Shown here: positions 1 through 7,747 of the stretch, piece after piece
Numbering within the stretch: the stretch's first letter is position 1
Layout: the number at the start of each line of letters is the position of its first letter
Source of the DNA: Acanthamoeba lenticulata
Lineage: Eukaryota > Discosea > Longamoebia > Acanthamoebidae
DNA: 16,605 nt
Assembly (NCBI GenBank): GCA_002179805.1
Contig: NAVB01003338.1
Span: 1-16,605 of the forward strand
Direction of reading: 5' to 3'
The notes under the pieces: model-generated
Databases searched by the model: none
What the model saw: only the letters and a program-made list of their open reading frames with translations
Told to the model about the DNA's origin: nothing
Translations under genes and position numbers: made by a program

Positions 1-49
1 CATCATCCTCGGGGTCTGGTGGTGAGGCCTCACATGCGGACACACACAG

Positions 50-1295
50 TGCGCCGGGTACGCTTCTGACGTCGGGCAGCCCGTTCTACGTGACGGTCGA
101 CGGCGCCACGGGCAAGCCCAGCCTCCACACCTACAAGAGCAAGGAGGAGGCCGTCGTCGACGAAGTCCGCGTTGTCGGTTCGTCTTCCCTCTTTCGTTTC
201 TTTTTTTTTTTTTGTTCGAGTTTTATTTATTTGTTTTTATTTTGAAGTTCTAAAATATAATGTAACATATATTAAAAATGTGGAATGCAGGGACATCGTC
301 GAACGGCCTGATCCAGAGGGTGTCGATCAAGCTGCGGCTCAACCGTAATCCCGTGATTGGCGACAAGTTTGCGTCGCGACACGGCCAAAAGGGCGTCATG
401 TCGCAGCTGTGGCCTCAGGAGAACATGCCCTTCAGCGAGTCGGGCATGTCGCCCGACGTCATCATCAACCCGCACGCCTTCCCGTCGCGCATGACCATCG
501 CCATGTTGGTCGAGTCGATGTCCTCCAAGTCGGGCGCCCTCCACGGCATGTTCCAGGACGCCACCCCGTTCCGCTTCGACGAGAAGCACACCGCCGTCGA
601 CTACTTTGGCCAGCAGCTCCTGGCCGCCGGCTACAACTACTACGGCAACGAGCCCATGTACTCGGGCATCCTCGGCTGCGAGCTCCGCGCCGACATCTTC
701 CTCGGCGTCGTCTACTACCAGCGTCTGCGCCACATGGTCAAGGACAAGTACCAGGTCCGCGCCACCGGCCCGCTTCACCAGCTCACCCAGCAGCCCATCA
801 AGGTTCGTCTCGTCATCCCCCCCCTCCCTTCTTGCCTGGCTGTGAACTCGTCTTCAACACTCACACGATGTCATGACCACAACCACACACACGTGCAGGG
901 TCGGCAAAAGGGTGGTGGTATCCGTTTCGGTGAGATGGAGCGCGATTGTCTGCTGGCCCACGGCACGTCGTTCCTCCTCCAGGACCGTCTCTTCAAGAGC
1001 TCCGATTTTTCCAAGGTCTCCCCTCCGCAGCCTTCGCTCCTTTTCTTCCCGTGCCCGGTCTCACACTACTACAACAAAACAAACAAAACAACAACAGGGT
1101 TGGGCGTGCAAGGACTGCGGCAGCTTGATCTCGCCGATCATGGTCAAGGACCCGAAGGATGGCCAGCGGAAGGTGGTTTGCCGGTTCTGCGAGTCCAAGG
1201 ACGGCATCACGGCCATCACCATCCCCTACGTCTTCCGCTACCTCGTCAACGAGCTCGCCGCCATGAACATCCGAATCACCATGAACATCCAATAA
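50..1295 (+). CDS. POLR1B: DNA-directed RNA polymerase I subunit RPA2 (second largest subunit), C-terminal part, 5' partial
   Basis: Second-largest catalytic subunit of nuclear RNA polymerase I, which transcribes rRNA in the nucleolus. Exons that join in phase are 50-177, 291-802, 899-1015 and 1098-1295; all three introns are GT-AG. The RPB2 domain 6 hybrid-binding signature [12 protein letters not shown] lies in the second exon, followed by [14 protein letters not shown]. Domain 7 has [12 protein letters not shown]. Pol I rather than Pol II or III is indicated by [12 protein letters not shown] after that motif and by the ending [17 protein letters not shown]-terminal zinc ribbon shows CKDC and CRFC pairs. 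The stop is TAA at 1293-1295. The first in-window exon starts after an acceptor AG at 48-49 in split-codon phase 2; bases 1-49 are read as intron, though 1-21 could be the end of an earlier exon before a 28-nt intron. The N-terminal two thirds lie upstream of the window. Confidence 0.93.
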
Positions 1296-1305
1296 TTCCA
1301 AGTAG

Positions 1306-1311
1306 AATAAA
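1306..1311 (+). terminator. Poly(A) signal of POLR1B
   Basis: AATAAA lies 10 nt after the POLR1B stop codon, inside the 65-nt gap to the convergent NARS2 stop. The two 3' UTRs probably overlap on opposite strands. Confidence 0.55.
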
Positions 1312-1360
1312 ACAGAGGCGCCCTTTTGTTATCATTTTTTCTTCTTGTTCTTCTTCAACC

Positions 1361-3704
1361 TCAGAAGCGGCAGTACCCGCGGTAGCGGGGAACGGGGATG
1401 ACGTCGCGAATGTTCTCCATCCCCGTGATGTACTGCAGCAGCCGCTCGAAGCCCAGCCCGAAGCCCGCGTGCGGCACCGTCCCGAACCTTGTTGGTCAAA
1501 TCGTCAGAGAAAAAAAGCAACAAAATCAAACGAACGAACGAACGAAGAAACGTACCGTCGCAGGTCGAGATACCACTGGTAGTCGTCCACGTTCATGTTC
1601 ATGCTCTTCATGCGCGCCTGCAGCTTGTCCAGGTCTTCCTCCCTCACGCTGCCGCCGATCAACTCGCCGATCGTGGGGACCAAGAGGTCCATGGCCTGCA
1701 CGGTGCGGCCGTCGTCGTCGAGCTTCATGTAGAAGGGCTTGATCTCCCTCGGATAGTTGGTCACGAACACGGGCCGGTTGTCAAACCCAAACTGTGGATG
1801 CCGTCGTCGTCGTTGTTGTGGAAAAAAGTGGGTCAGCGCCATCGCAAGATGAAAACAACAACAAGAAAGGGCACAAGTCCGGCAGCACAGAGGCAGAGGA
1901 CGAACCTCGACGATGTACTTTTCGTGCTCCTTCTGGAGGTCGAGGCCCCAGGACACGGGAAAGTCGAAGCGCTTGCCGCTCTTCTCGAGCAGCTTGATGG
2001 CCTCGGTGTAGGTGATCGACGCAAACGGCTCGCGGAGGGTCTTCTCCAGGCGCGCCGCGAGGCCCTCGTCCACGCGCTTCTGGAAGAAGGCCATGTCCTC
2101 CTCGCACTTGGTCATCACTCCCTGCGCGCGGACAACAACACGTCAATAAAACTCGTTGGGGAGGGAGGAAGAGGGCTGGGGGTGGTCGCCACGTGCCTCG
2201 ATGGCGGCCTTGACCATGTGCTCGGCCACGCGCATGTTGAGCGCGAGATCGCAGAATGCAATCTCTGGCTCGATCATCCTGCAAAATATGATTAATATTT
2301 AGAATAAATTAAAAGAAAAGAATGAAGACGAAAGGAGGGGGGGGGGATACCAGAACTCAGCGAGGTGGTTACGTGTCATCGAGTTGTCGGCGCGGAAAGT
2401 GGGGCCAAAGGTATACACGCGCGACAAGGCGCACGCCGCCATCTCGGCCTGCAGCTGGCCAGAGACCGTGAGGCCCACCGTGCGATCAAAGAACTCGCGC
2501 GGGCCTGCGATGGCGCACGGGCCACTCTTCCGTCAACAACAACGACTACGACAACAACAGAACGAGATCAAGAGGACCTTGGTCGCCTGAGGCGGGCATC
2601 AGCGCAGAGACCGTGAACTGCTCGCCGGCGCCTGAACATGGAGGCGACGATGAGTAGAAGACTTGGGAGAAGCGGGTAAGCAAGCAAGCAAGGAAAGAAC
2701 CTTCGCAGTCGGAGGAGGTGAGGATGGGCGTGTGAAGCTCAACAAAGCCGTTGTCGTGAAAAAAGTCGCGGATGGCCGTCGCCGCGGCGTCTCGCACGCG
2801 CAGCACGCCTCCGATGGTGTTGGTGCGCGGGCGCAGGTGCGGGATCTCCCGCATGAACTCGAGCGAGTGGCGCTTCTTGGCCAGCGGATACTTCTGCGCT
2901 CATGAAAGAAGAGAAGATCAATAAAGTGAGCCTATTGGGCCCGGTCCGTTCGAGGGAAGGAAGCCGCTTGGTGCTTGGCGCACCTCGGGATCGCACGAGC
3001 CGATGATGTTTAGCCTCGAGGCCACCATTTCGATCCTTTGCTTGCCGGCCGGGCTCTCGACGATCTTACCCTCGACCTCAATGCTGCAGCCCGTTGAAGC
3101 CCTGTGAGGTAGGATAGGCAAGAAAGCGAGCGAGCCTTGAGTCAGTTGCTGTGGACGGGCCACATGGAAGCATCCGGACGAGGCCGTTTACGATCGTAAA
3201 CGTACCCTTTGACCAGCTCGGGGGCGGCGACGATCTGGAGCGGCGTTTGGTGGGAGCCGTCGGTGAGCTCGACAAAGGCGTGCTGCTTCTGCTGCCGCAC
3301 TGTCCGCACCCAGCCCTGGCACACGATGGTGACGATGATGGCACGTAAGGACAAGAAAGGGAGAGGTCCGCTCTGTAGCGAGCGGTGCTAAGGCACATAA
3401 GGGTGTACCTTGATGGCGAGCTCCTGGCCAGGCGATGCCTTGCTGAGAATGTCGCTCACGCGCCATGGCATGAGGCTGGCTCTGCACAGCGCGAGCGGGT
3501 GAGGTGACAAGCGCGGAAGTAACAAGCAAGAGTGCGTACGTGGAGGTGTAGCAACGGTGCTGAAAACGCGCTCTTATGCCAGCCGTGTGGCCCTCCTGCC
3601 ATGGGTGTGCACGCGCCCAAAGGCCTTGAAGATTAACAAGTGAACAATTAATCGTGGATCGGAAATTTAATCGCAAACGTACAAAGTGGGCGGACAGGAA
3701 GCAT
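1361..3704 (-). CDS. NARS2: Asparaginyl-tRNA synthetase, mitochondrial/bacterial type, 12 exons
   Basis: Class II aminoacyl-tRNA synthetase that charges tRNA-Asn, here probably in mitochondria. Exons in transcript order: 3704-3683, 3624-3540, 3481-3409, 3315-3206, 3101-2984, 2893-2701, 2631-2578, 2504-2351, 2278-2197, 2121-1906, 1791-1556, 1487-1361. All phases agree, giving 489 aa (E. coli AsnRS is 466). Residues 1 to about 50 are an Arg-rich, acid-poor leader (starts [19 protein letters not shown]) typical of a mitochondrial presequence; it is split by two introns, so the start is good but not proven. The OB-fold begins near residue 61 ([20 protein letters not shown]), then the linker [16 protein letters not shown]. 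Class II motif 2 is [16 protein letters not shown] at about 255-270. Motif 3 is [12 protein letters not shown] near 456-467. The AsnRS signatures TSSDCEGAGEQF and YQWYLDLRR are present. One intron (2122-2196) is GC-AG. The nearest relative by eye is human NARS2-type, not cytosolic NARS1. Confidence 0.93.
2122..2196 (-). other. GC-AG intron in NARS2
   Basis: Exon 9 must end at the GAG codon (phase 0) to match exon 10, which starts GGA GTG ATG ACC. This puts GCACGT, not GT, at the donor. It differs by one base from the GTACGT donor seen repeatedly in this window. The acceptor is a normal GCGCAG. The next GT downstream would leave the wrong phase. Confidence 0.75.
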
Positions 3705-3848
3705 CTTCCACGAGGGAGGAGAGAAGGTCGTGATGCAACACTCCTCATGTGGCCAATGAATGAACACGACGACAAAGAGCGCAATTCGAGGAAAGGGCAG
3801 CCTTTTCACTTGTGTTTCTCTTTGGTGATTCTCATTCGCACACACAAC
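3705..3848. promoter_or_regulatory. 144-nt divergent promoter between NARS2 and the twin-CX9C gene
   Basis: The two start codons (CAT at 3702-3704 and ATG at 3849-3851) point away from each other with only 144 nt between, which must hold both promoters and 5' UTRs. A CCAAT pentamer lies at 3753-3757. I see no clear TATA box on either strand. Both genes encode likely mitochondrial proteins, so shared control is plausible. Confidence 0.6.
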
Positions 3849-4167
3849 ATGCAAGCCACACAGGACGAGACTGCTCCTCGGCTGCCGGACTTCTTCCCTT
3901 CTTTGACGCGAGAGTGCCAGAAGGCTGGCCTTGTCTTCTTCCATTGCTTCTCTGAGCAATCCAAACACAAGGGCACTGGGGTAGGGCTGCCCAACCCACC
4001 ACGTCCCTCGAGTGCGGCGCTTGAAACACTCACACCATCGAGTAACACAGGACGCGCAAGCAGGCGTGCGTGGCCTTGCGCTATGCCAGGAACCCCTGAG
4101 CGCCTACACCCAGTGCATGGAGCAATCCCTCAAGCAGCCCCAGAAGCCATTCGTGCCTATGCACTAA
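3849..4167 (+). CDS. Small twin-CX9C (CHCH-type) mitochondrial protein
   Basis: Two exons, 3849-3980 and 4051-4167, join in phase 0 across a 70-nt intron (GTAGGG...ACACAG) and give an 82-aa protein. Neither exon alone looks like a gene. Together they contain two C-x9-C motifs: CQKAGLVFFHC at residues 23-33 and CQEPLSAYTQC at 56-66, each in a likely helix. This is the hallmark of coiled-coil-helix-coiled-coil-helix proteins, oxidised by MIA40/Erv1 in the intermembrane space, many of which act in cytochrome oxidase or other respiratory-complex assembly. The linker of 22 residues between motifs is longer than usual. I cannot assign it to a named COX/COA/CMC family. AATAAA follows 10 nt after the stop. 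It shares a promoter with NARS2. An in-frame upstream ATG exists, but 3849 gives the expected compact length. Confidence 0.72.
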
Positions 4168-4635
4168 ACTTCTCCACAATAAAGAAAAGGCTGAAACAAG
4201 GTCAAGGGGCGAAGCTCCTTCGGGCGGTAGGAAGGGGCACGCTTTCGGGCGGGTGATCGTCAACGTTGCCGCCAGCTTGTCGGGCCCCGACGAGCCGAAC
4301 GCGGATTGTTTGGCACGTTCGGCAAACACCAGCGTTGGATGACTAGAATTCCTCATTTATACGTAGCTTGCCGCCCACTACTGCGTCGGGGCTTGCCGAC
4401 CATCCATGGCCCTGGCCAGTCTTTTACTTGCGCCGACTCCCACGCCACCAGCAACCACACCCAGGTCTTCCTGACCCAGACTTCGTTCTTCTCGGACGCC
4501 AGCTCCTGGTATGAGAAATTCCACAACTTACACCGAACTGCTTTCGAGGTGCCAGATATTGTCTCACGCTGTGTTTTGTGTTCAGTAAACCAAGCTGGCG
4601 GCGCACGAACGAAAGCTAAAGCACGCGGGATCGAC
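4168..4635. other. Gap between CX9C gene and MED25-like gene; possible 5' coding extension
   Basis: The next reading frame stays open upstream to 4306 and uses G/C-ending codons around 4410-4540 (for example SFFSDASSWYEKFHNL). This stretch could be coding and would then extend the following protein N-terminally, perhaps as part of a von Willebrand A-like region as in MED25. I could not find a full domain or a better start, so it is left as a possible extension. Confidence 0.3.
4178..4183 (+). terminator. Poly(A) signal of the twin-CX9C gene
   Basis: AATAAA starts 10 nt after the TAA stop, the same spacing as in POLR1B; this supports the two-exon CX9C gene model. Confidence 0.5.
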
Positions 4636-5555
4636 ATGACGACGGACGTTTCTCGCTTCTGTCTCGCCAACCTTCCTCACCTCGCCAAACACTGCCCCTT
4701 TCGTCCGGATAGTTCCTTCGCGTACCACGTCCCCTCGCCGCTTCCCGCAACGGCGCGTCGGTGGGCCCCGTTTTGGGTCGGTTCCCTGGCCATGCACGCC
4801 ACAGCCTTCAAAAGGGAGCTCCTTCCTGAGGACGCAGCGCCTCACCAGACCGAGCCCGTTCCCTTCTGCACCCTCGCGGCCCACGTCCTCCCCACTTTAG
4901 TAACCAACCATTTCGTCGAGCCACAACAAACCGCGTACGTGGCCAGTTGGTTGCCCCTGCGCCGCACGACGATTGGGCGAAACTTAACCACGTTCGGCCG
5001 AATCTTGGTTTGAGCAGGCAAGCCGACACAGACTGGCCGCCACAGATGACGATCGAGGGAGTGTGCGCTTTGCAGAAGAGCCACGTCGCCGTCCTCCGCC
5101 GGTCACACCCCGTGCAGTTGCACGTGCTCGCGGCCGCCGCTCCGCCCAAGCCACTCGCCTCCCCGGCGGAGCCACAAACCTACCTCGCGGCCCTCGTTGG
5201 CCAGCTGCAGGCCAACATGCAGGCAGCCGTGGTGCGGCTCGACGGCCAGCGGACGCTGCTCATCATGCCCGCGGGCAAAGCGCTCATGGGCTTTGTGGTG
5301 ACGCCTGCATCCGTACCCGAGGACTTCCCCGAGCGACGAACGTCGGAAGCCATCCTCAGGATGGCACAAGGCGAGGAGTCACATGAAGTCGGCTCAACGG
5401 ATCTCATCCTCCCTTGCAGAGGAAGCAGCAAGAAGAGGCCTCGAGAAGTGGTTCCGAGGAGGCAACGAAGAGCAGCCGAAGCTGACGGCGAGAGCCACTG
5501 TACCAGTAAGCGACGCATGCTGACTCCGCCCGAGGAGCGTGAGGAACCTCCATAA
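4636..5555 (+). CDS. Nuclear protein with a MED25 ACID/PTOV-like region (tentative)
   Basis: Two exons, 4636-4934 and 5018-5555, joined by an intron with a GTACGT donor and TTTGAGCAG acceptor in matching phase 2; 278 aa from ATG 4636. The same frame is open back to 4306 (388 aa), so the true start is uncertain. The middle resembles the plant Mediator subunit 25 activator-interaction domain: FWVGSL (compare VWEGNL), then DWPPQMTI followed by SH (compare NWPPTMQI...DH), then GQLQANMQAAVVRLDGQRTL and AGKALMGFVVTP (compare GQLQ..., the LLL strand and AGRLIGMLFP). The C-terminus is basic and proline-rich with SSKKRPREVVPRRQRR, a likely nuclear localisation signal. Mediator links activators to RNA polymerase II. 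A further intron at about 5341-5420 is phase-compatible and would remove 27 residues. The homology is read by eye only; it could be an unrelated protein. Confidence 0.48.
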
Positions 5556-5765
5556 GAGCAGCCAGAAGGTTGGAATCAAAACTAAGATTGAACGAAGGCT
5601 TACGCTCACTTCGTTCAGCCATTAGTCTGTCAGCCAAGTGGCGTGATCGCCGGGTGGCTCTTTCTTTGGGGAGGGAGAAGGGAAGTTGTGGCAGTTAAGG
5701 GTTTAATGTATCACTCGCTACGGGTGTTGGGGTGGGGAAAACGTTTGGCAGATGAGGGAGGGAGG
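5556..5765. other. Convergent intergenic gap
   Basis: This 210-nt stretch separates the stop codons of the MED25-like gene (+) and LYRM7 (-). It should hold both 3' UTRs. I see no AATAAA on either strand and no other feature. Confidence 0.5.
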
Positions 5766-6208
5766 TCAAAATTCCACGCCACACATCGGGAAGTCCTTGC
5801 TCTTGATGAATTGGTTCTCAGGTCGCAGCTTCATCTCTGTGCACAACGATTGCGGTAATGATGAGACCAAATCACACGCAACACATATAACTGGTACGCG
5901 TACCCCAGTTGCCGCGCTCGTTTCGCACGGCCTGCACCACATGACCTCGCACGTAGGCAATTGTGTCGTTTGCTTGCGCAAGGAGCTCATCAACGCGCTT
6001 TGGATCTTGCACGCCTGCGCGTGACCGGTGAGATGAAACGTATGTGAGCGGAGGAAAAATGAGGTTGCAAATTACCGCGGTTAGCTTCAAACTCTTTCCG
6101 AATGAGATCACGCGCTCGCTGTTGCGCTAGATTATCGCCACCGAAGACGGTGTGTTGGGTGCGCAACAGCTGGCGATAAGCGCGAAGGGCAGATTGCGAT
6201 CGTTGCAT
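5766..6208 (-). CDS. LYRM7: LYRM7/MZM1-like complex III assembly factor (LYR-motif protein)
   Basis: Three exons, 6208-6076, 6014-5904 and 5836-5766, all in matching phase with GT-AG introns (GTAATT and GTACGC donors), encode 104 aa, the same length as human LYRM7. The Complex1_LYR-type N-terminal helix reads SALRAYRQLLRTQHTVFGGD; the tripeptide here is AYR rather than LYR, followed by a phenylalanine downstream as in the family. Then come RDLIRKEFEANR and a second helix VDELLAQANDTIAYVRGHVV, and the tail MKLRPENQFIKSKDFP corresponds to the conserved end of MZM1/LYRM7. In animals and yeast this matrix chaperone stabilises the Rieske protein before insertion into complex III. The start ATG is the first in frame before the LYR helix. 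The downstream neighbour on the + strand converges on it. Confidence 0.85.
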
Positions 6209-6641
6209 GTTGTGTGATAGGAACGGAATGAATGAAAAAAGAGGAAGTTCGAAATGTAGAGAAGACTGTGGCTGTGGTGCGATGATGAGATTAAAGTTGT
6301 AAATTTGCAAAAGAATCACCAGCAGCACAGGCACCAGCGTTTCTTGTTCCGACCTCTTTTCCACGAATTCTACTGAAAAGGGCAGAAGTCCGCATGACAC
6401 CTCGGTCGTGAAGCCAGTAATAAAAAACAGCTGGCGAAGACGGTTTGTGGCATTGCCAACGACCCTGGTAGATGCAAGCAGATGTTGATGTTTTTTTTTA
6501 TATTTTTTTTATTTGTACAGTTACATGGTACGACGAGCGGAGGATGAAGCAAGATGCGATGGTCGGCGTATAACAGTCATCACTCGCGCTTAGATGGGGG
6601 GGCGAACTAAACGTCTCCCTCGCACGGGGCGAGCGAGCAGC
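6209..6641. other. Gap holding the LYRM7 promoter and LIM-gene 3' UTR
   Basis: Both flanking genes are on the minus strand. An AT-rich tract at about 6490-6515 contains TTTATT at 6508-6513, which is AATAAA on the minus strand, about 130 nt beyond the LIM stop; it is the likely poly(A) signal of the LIM gene. The rest should be the LYRM7 promoter. No convincing coding sequence was found. Confidence 0.5.
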
Positions 6642-7172
6642 TTAGAACTGCCTGGACTGGGGGTTGGACTCGAACTCGCCGGCCTGAATGTCGCCAACGC
6701 GGTCGGTCCTGTAGGCGGCAGTGTCAGCCTGCGAGGGGGCAGCGCTCGACTCGAACTCGCCAGCCTGGAGCTCGCCAACGCGGTCGGTCCTGTAGGCAGC
6801 AGTGTCGGCGGTCGAGGGGGCAGCGCTCGACTCGAACTCACCAGCCTGGGCGACCTTGTCCTGGGTGAAGTCGGCCACCTTGGGGGCGGTACGGGCGTCA
6901 CCCTTGTGGGCGGCGACGAAGCCGGACTGGACCTTGGGGGCGCTCAGGGCAGCCTTGGTGCGGACGTCATCGGCGACGGCGGTAGCCTTGGGCTTGGGCG
7001 TGCAGGTGGCGCACCAGATCTGACCCTCAGCCTTCTTGAAGGTGTTGAGGTTGAGCACGACGTTGCACTCAGCGCACTTGAAGCACAGCTTGTGGTAGGT
7101 GTCGTCACCAGCCTTGAGCGACTCGAGCGGGTAGGCAGTCTTGCCACACTTGGTGCAGGGCTTAGCAGACAT
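6642..7172 (-). CDS. Single-LIM-domain protein, LimE-like, with C-terminal 27-residue repeats
   Basis: Intronless gene for 176 aa; start CAT at 7170-7172, stop TTA at 6642-6644. One LIM domain at residues 6-57 has all eight zinc ligands: C6, C9, H27, C30, C33, C36, C54, C57 (CTKC, HKLC, FKCAEC, CATC). The surrounding TAYPLESLKAGDDTYHK and the post-LIM TPKPKATAVADDVRTK resemble Dictyostelium LimE and related amoebozoan single-LIM proteins, which bind F-actin at the cell cortex. The C-terminal half has two near-identical 27-residue units at 109-135 and 136-162, each starting QAGEFESSAAPS and ending AYRTDRVG plus two residues, then a partial third at 163-170. Very regular high-GC codons and lack of introns suggest strong expression. 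The actin role is inferred from the family; the repeat function is unknown. Confidence 0.95.
   Translation of the reverse strand: MSAKPCTKCGKTAYPLESLKAGDDTYHKLCFKCAECNVVLNLNTFKKAEGQIWCATCTPKPKATAVADDVRTKAALSAPKVQSGFVAAHKGDARTAPKVADFTQDKVAQAGEFESSAAPSTADTAAYRTDRVGELQAGEFESSAAPSQADTAAYRTDRVGDIQAGEFESNPQSRQF
6663..6848 (-). repeat. Two and one-third tandem 81-bp coding repeats in the LIM gene
   Basis: In-frame units at 6768-6848 and 6687-6767 plus a partial copy at 6663-6686. The copies differ at a few bases, some changing residues (STAD versus SQAD, GEL versus GDI), so they are recent but not perfect duplications. Confidence 0.88.
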
Positions 7173-7747
7173 TATTTGAGTTGTGTGGTGGGGGGAAGGG
7201 GGCTGTGTGTAGAAGGTGCGGATGAAGCGATAAGAAAAAACAGTGCACTCGCGTGGCCATTTGAGGGCGTCCAGGGGGTCTCGCCAGGTTGTCCCGACCC
7301 CCAAATTGCGACTCCGCCATTGGCCCAGCGCTGCCAACAACGCCCAATGAGCCCGGACACGCCAAAATTCTTCACAAGCCGCTCGCTGCCTCCTAAAATC
7401 CGGGCACTGTCGCCTGGCAGGAGGAATTTCCCGGTGACGTGTCCGGCTTTTGTACGCTTTGGGAAAACTTTTTTGTGTCGCTAGGGGATTTCGGGGTTCT
7501 TGCTCGCCTGCAGAAGAATGTAGCTGGCTGGGGGACAAGCAACCTTGGACGAGGCTCCTGCCCCCCCCCCCTCTTCCTGGTCCTTGGCCGCGAATACCTG
7601 CAACGTGGGCCAAGGGCCGCTGGCGAAACACCGGCGGTCACATTGCCTTTCGTTTGGGCTTCTGGCGTGGGGGGCTCAGGCCGGTTATATTTCTCTCTAT
7701 TTTATTTTTCCTTACGCGTTTTGGTTTTTGTTAATTTAAAATAAGGG
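7173..7747. promoter_or_regulatory. Divergent intergenic region between LIM (-) and SRR1 (+) genes
   Basis: The 575 nt between the two start codons must contain both promoters. It includes an 11-base C run at 7561-7571 and an AT-rich patch with TTATATTT at 7685-7692, 56 nt before the SRR1 start, which could be a TATA-like element. I see no coding signal on either strand. Confidence 0.45.

Noticed and set aside
1..49. Extra POLR1B exon at 1-21 with a 28-nt intron
   Set aside because: Possible by GTGAGG...ACAG, but the intron would be far shorter than all others here; more likely the end of a normal intron.
278..1582. Long open frame on the + strand continuing past the POLR1B exon
   Set aside because: Only 291-802 is conserved polymerase sequence; the rest reads through two introns, then antisense to NARS2 exons.
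4582..5149. Minus-strand open frames opposite the MED25-like gene
   Set aside because: No recognisable motif; the plus strand has better codon bias, a phase-matched GTACGT intron and domain-like motifs.
7439..7744. Open frames in the LIM/SRR1 intergenic region
   Set aside because: Overlapping frames without domains or splice continuity, in a GC-biased promoter region.
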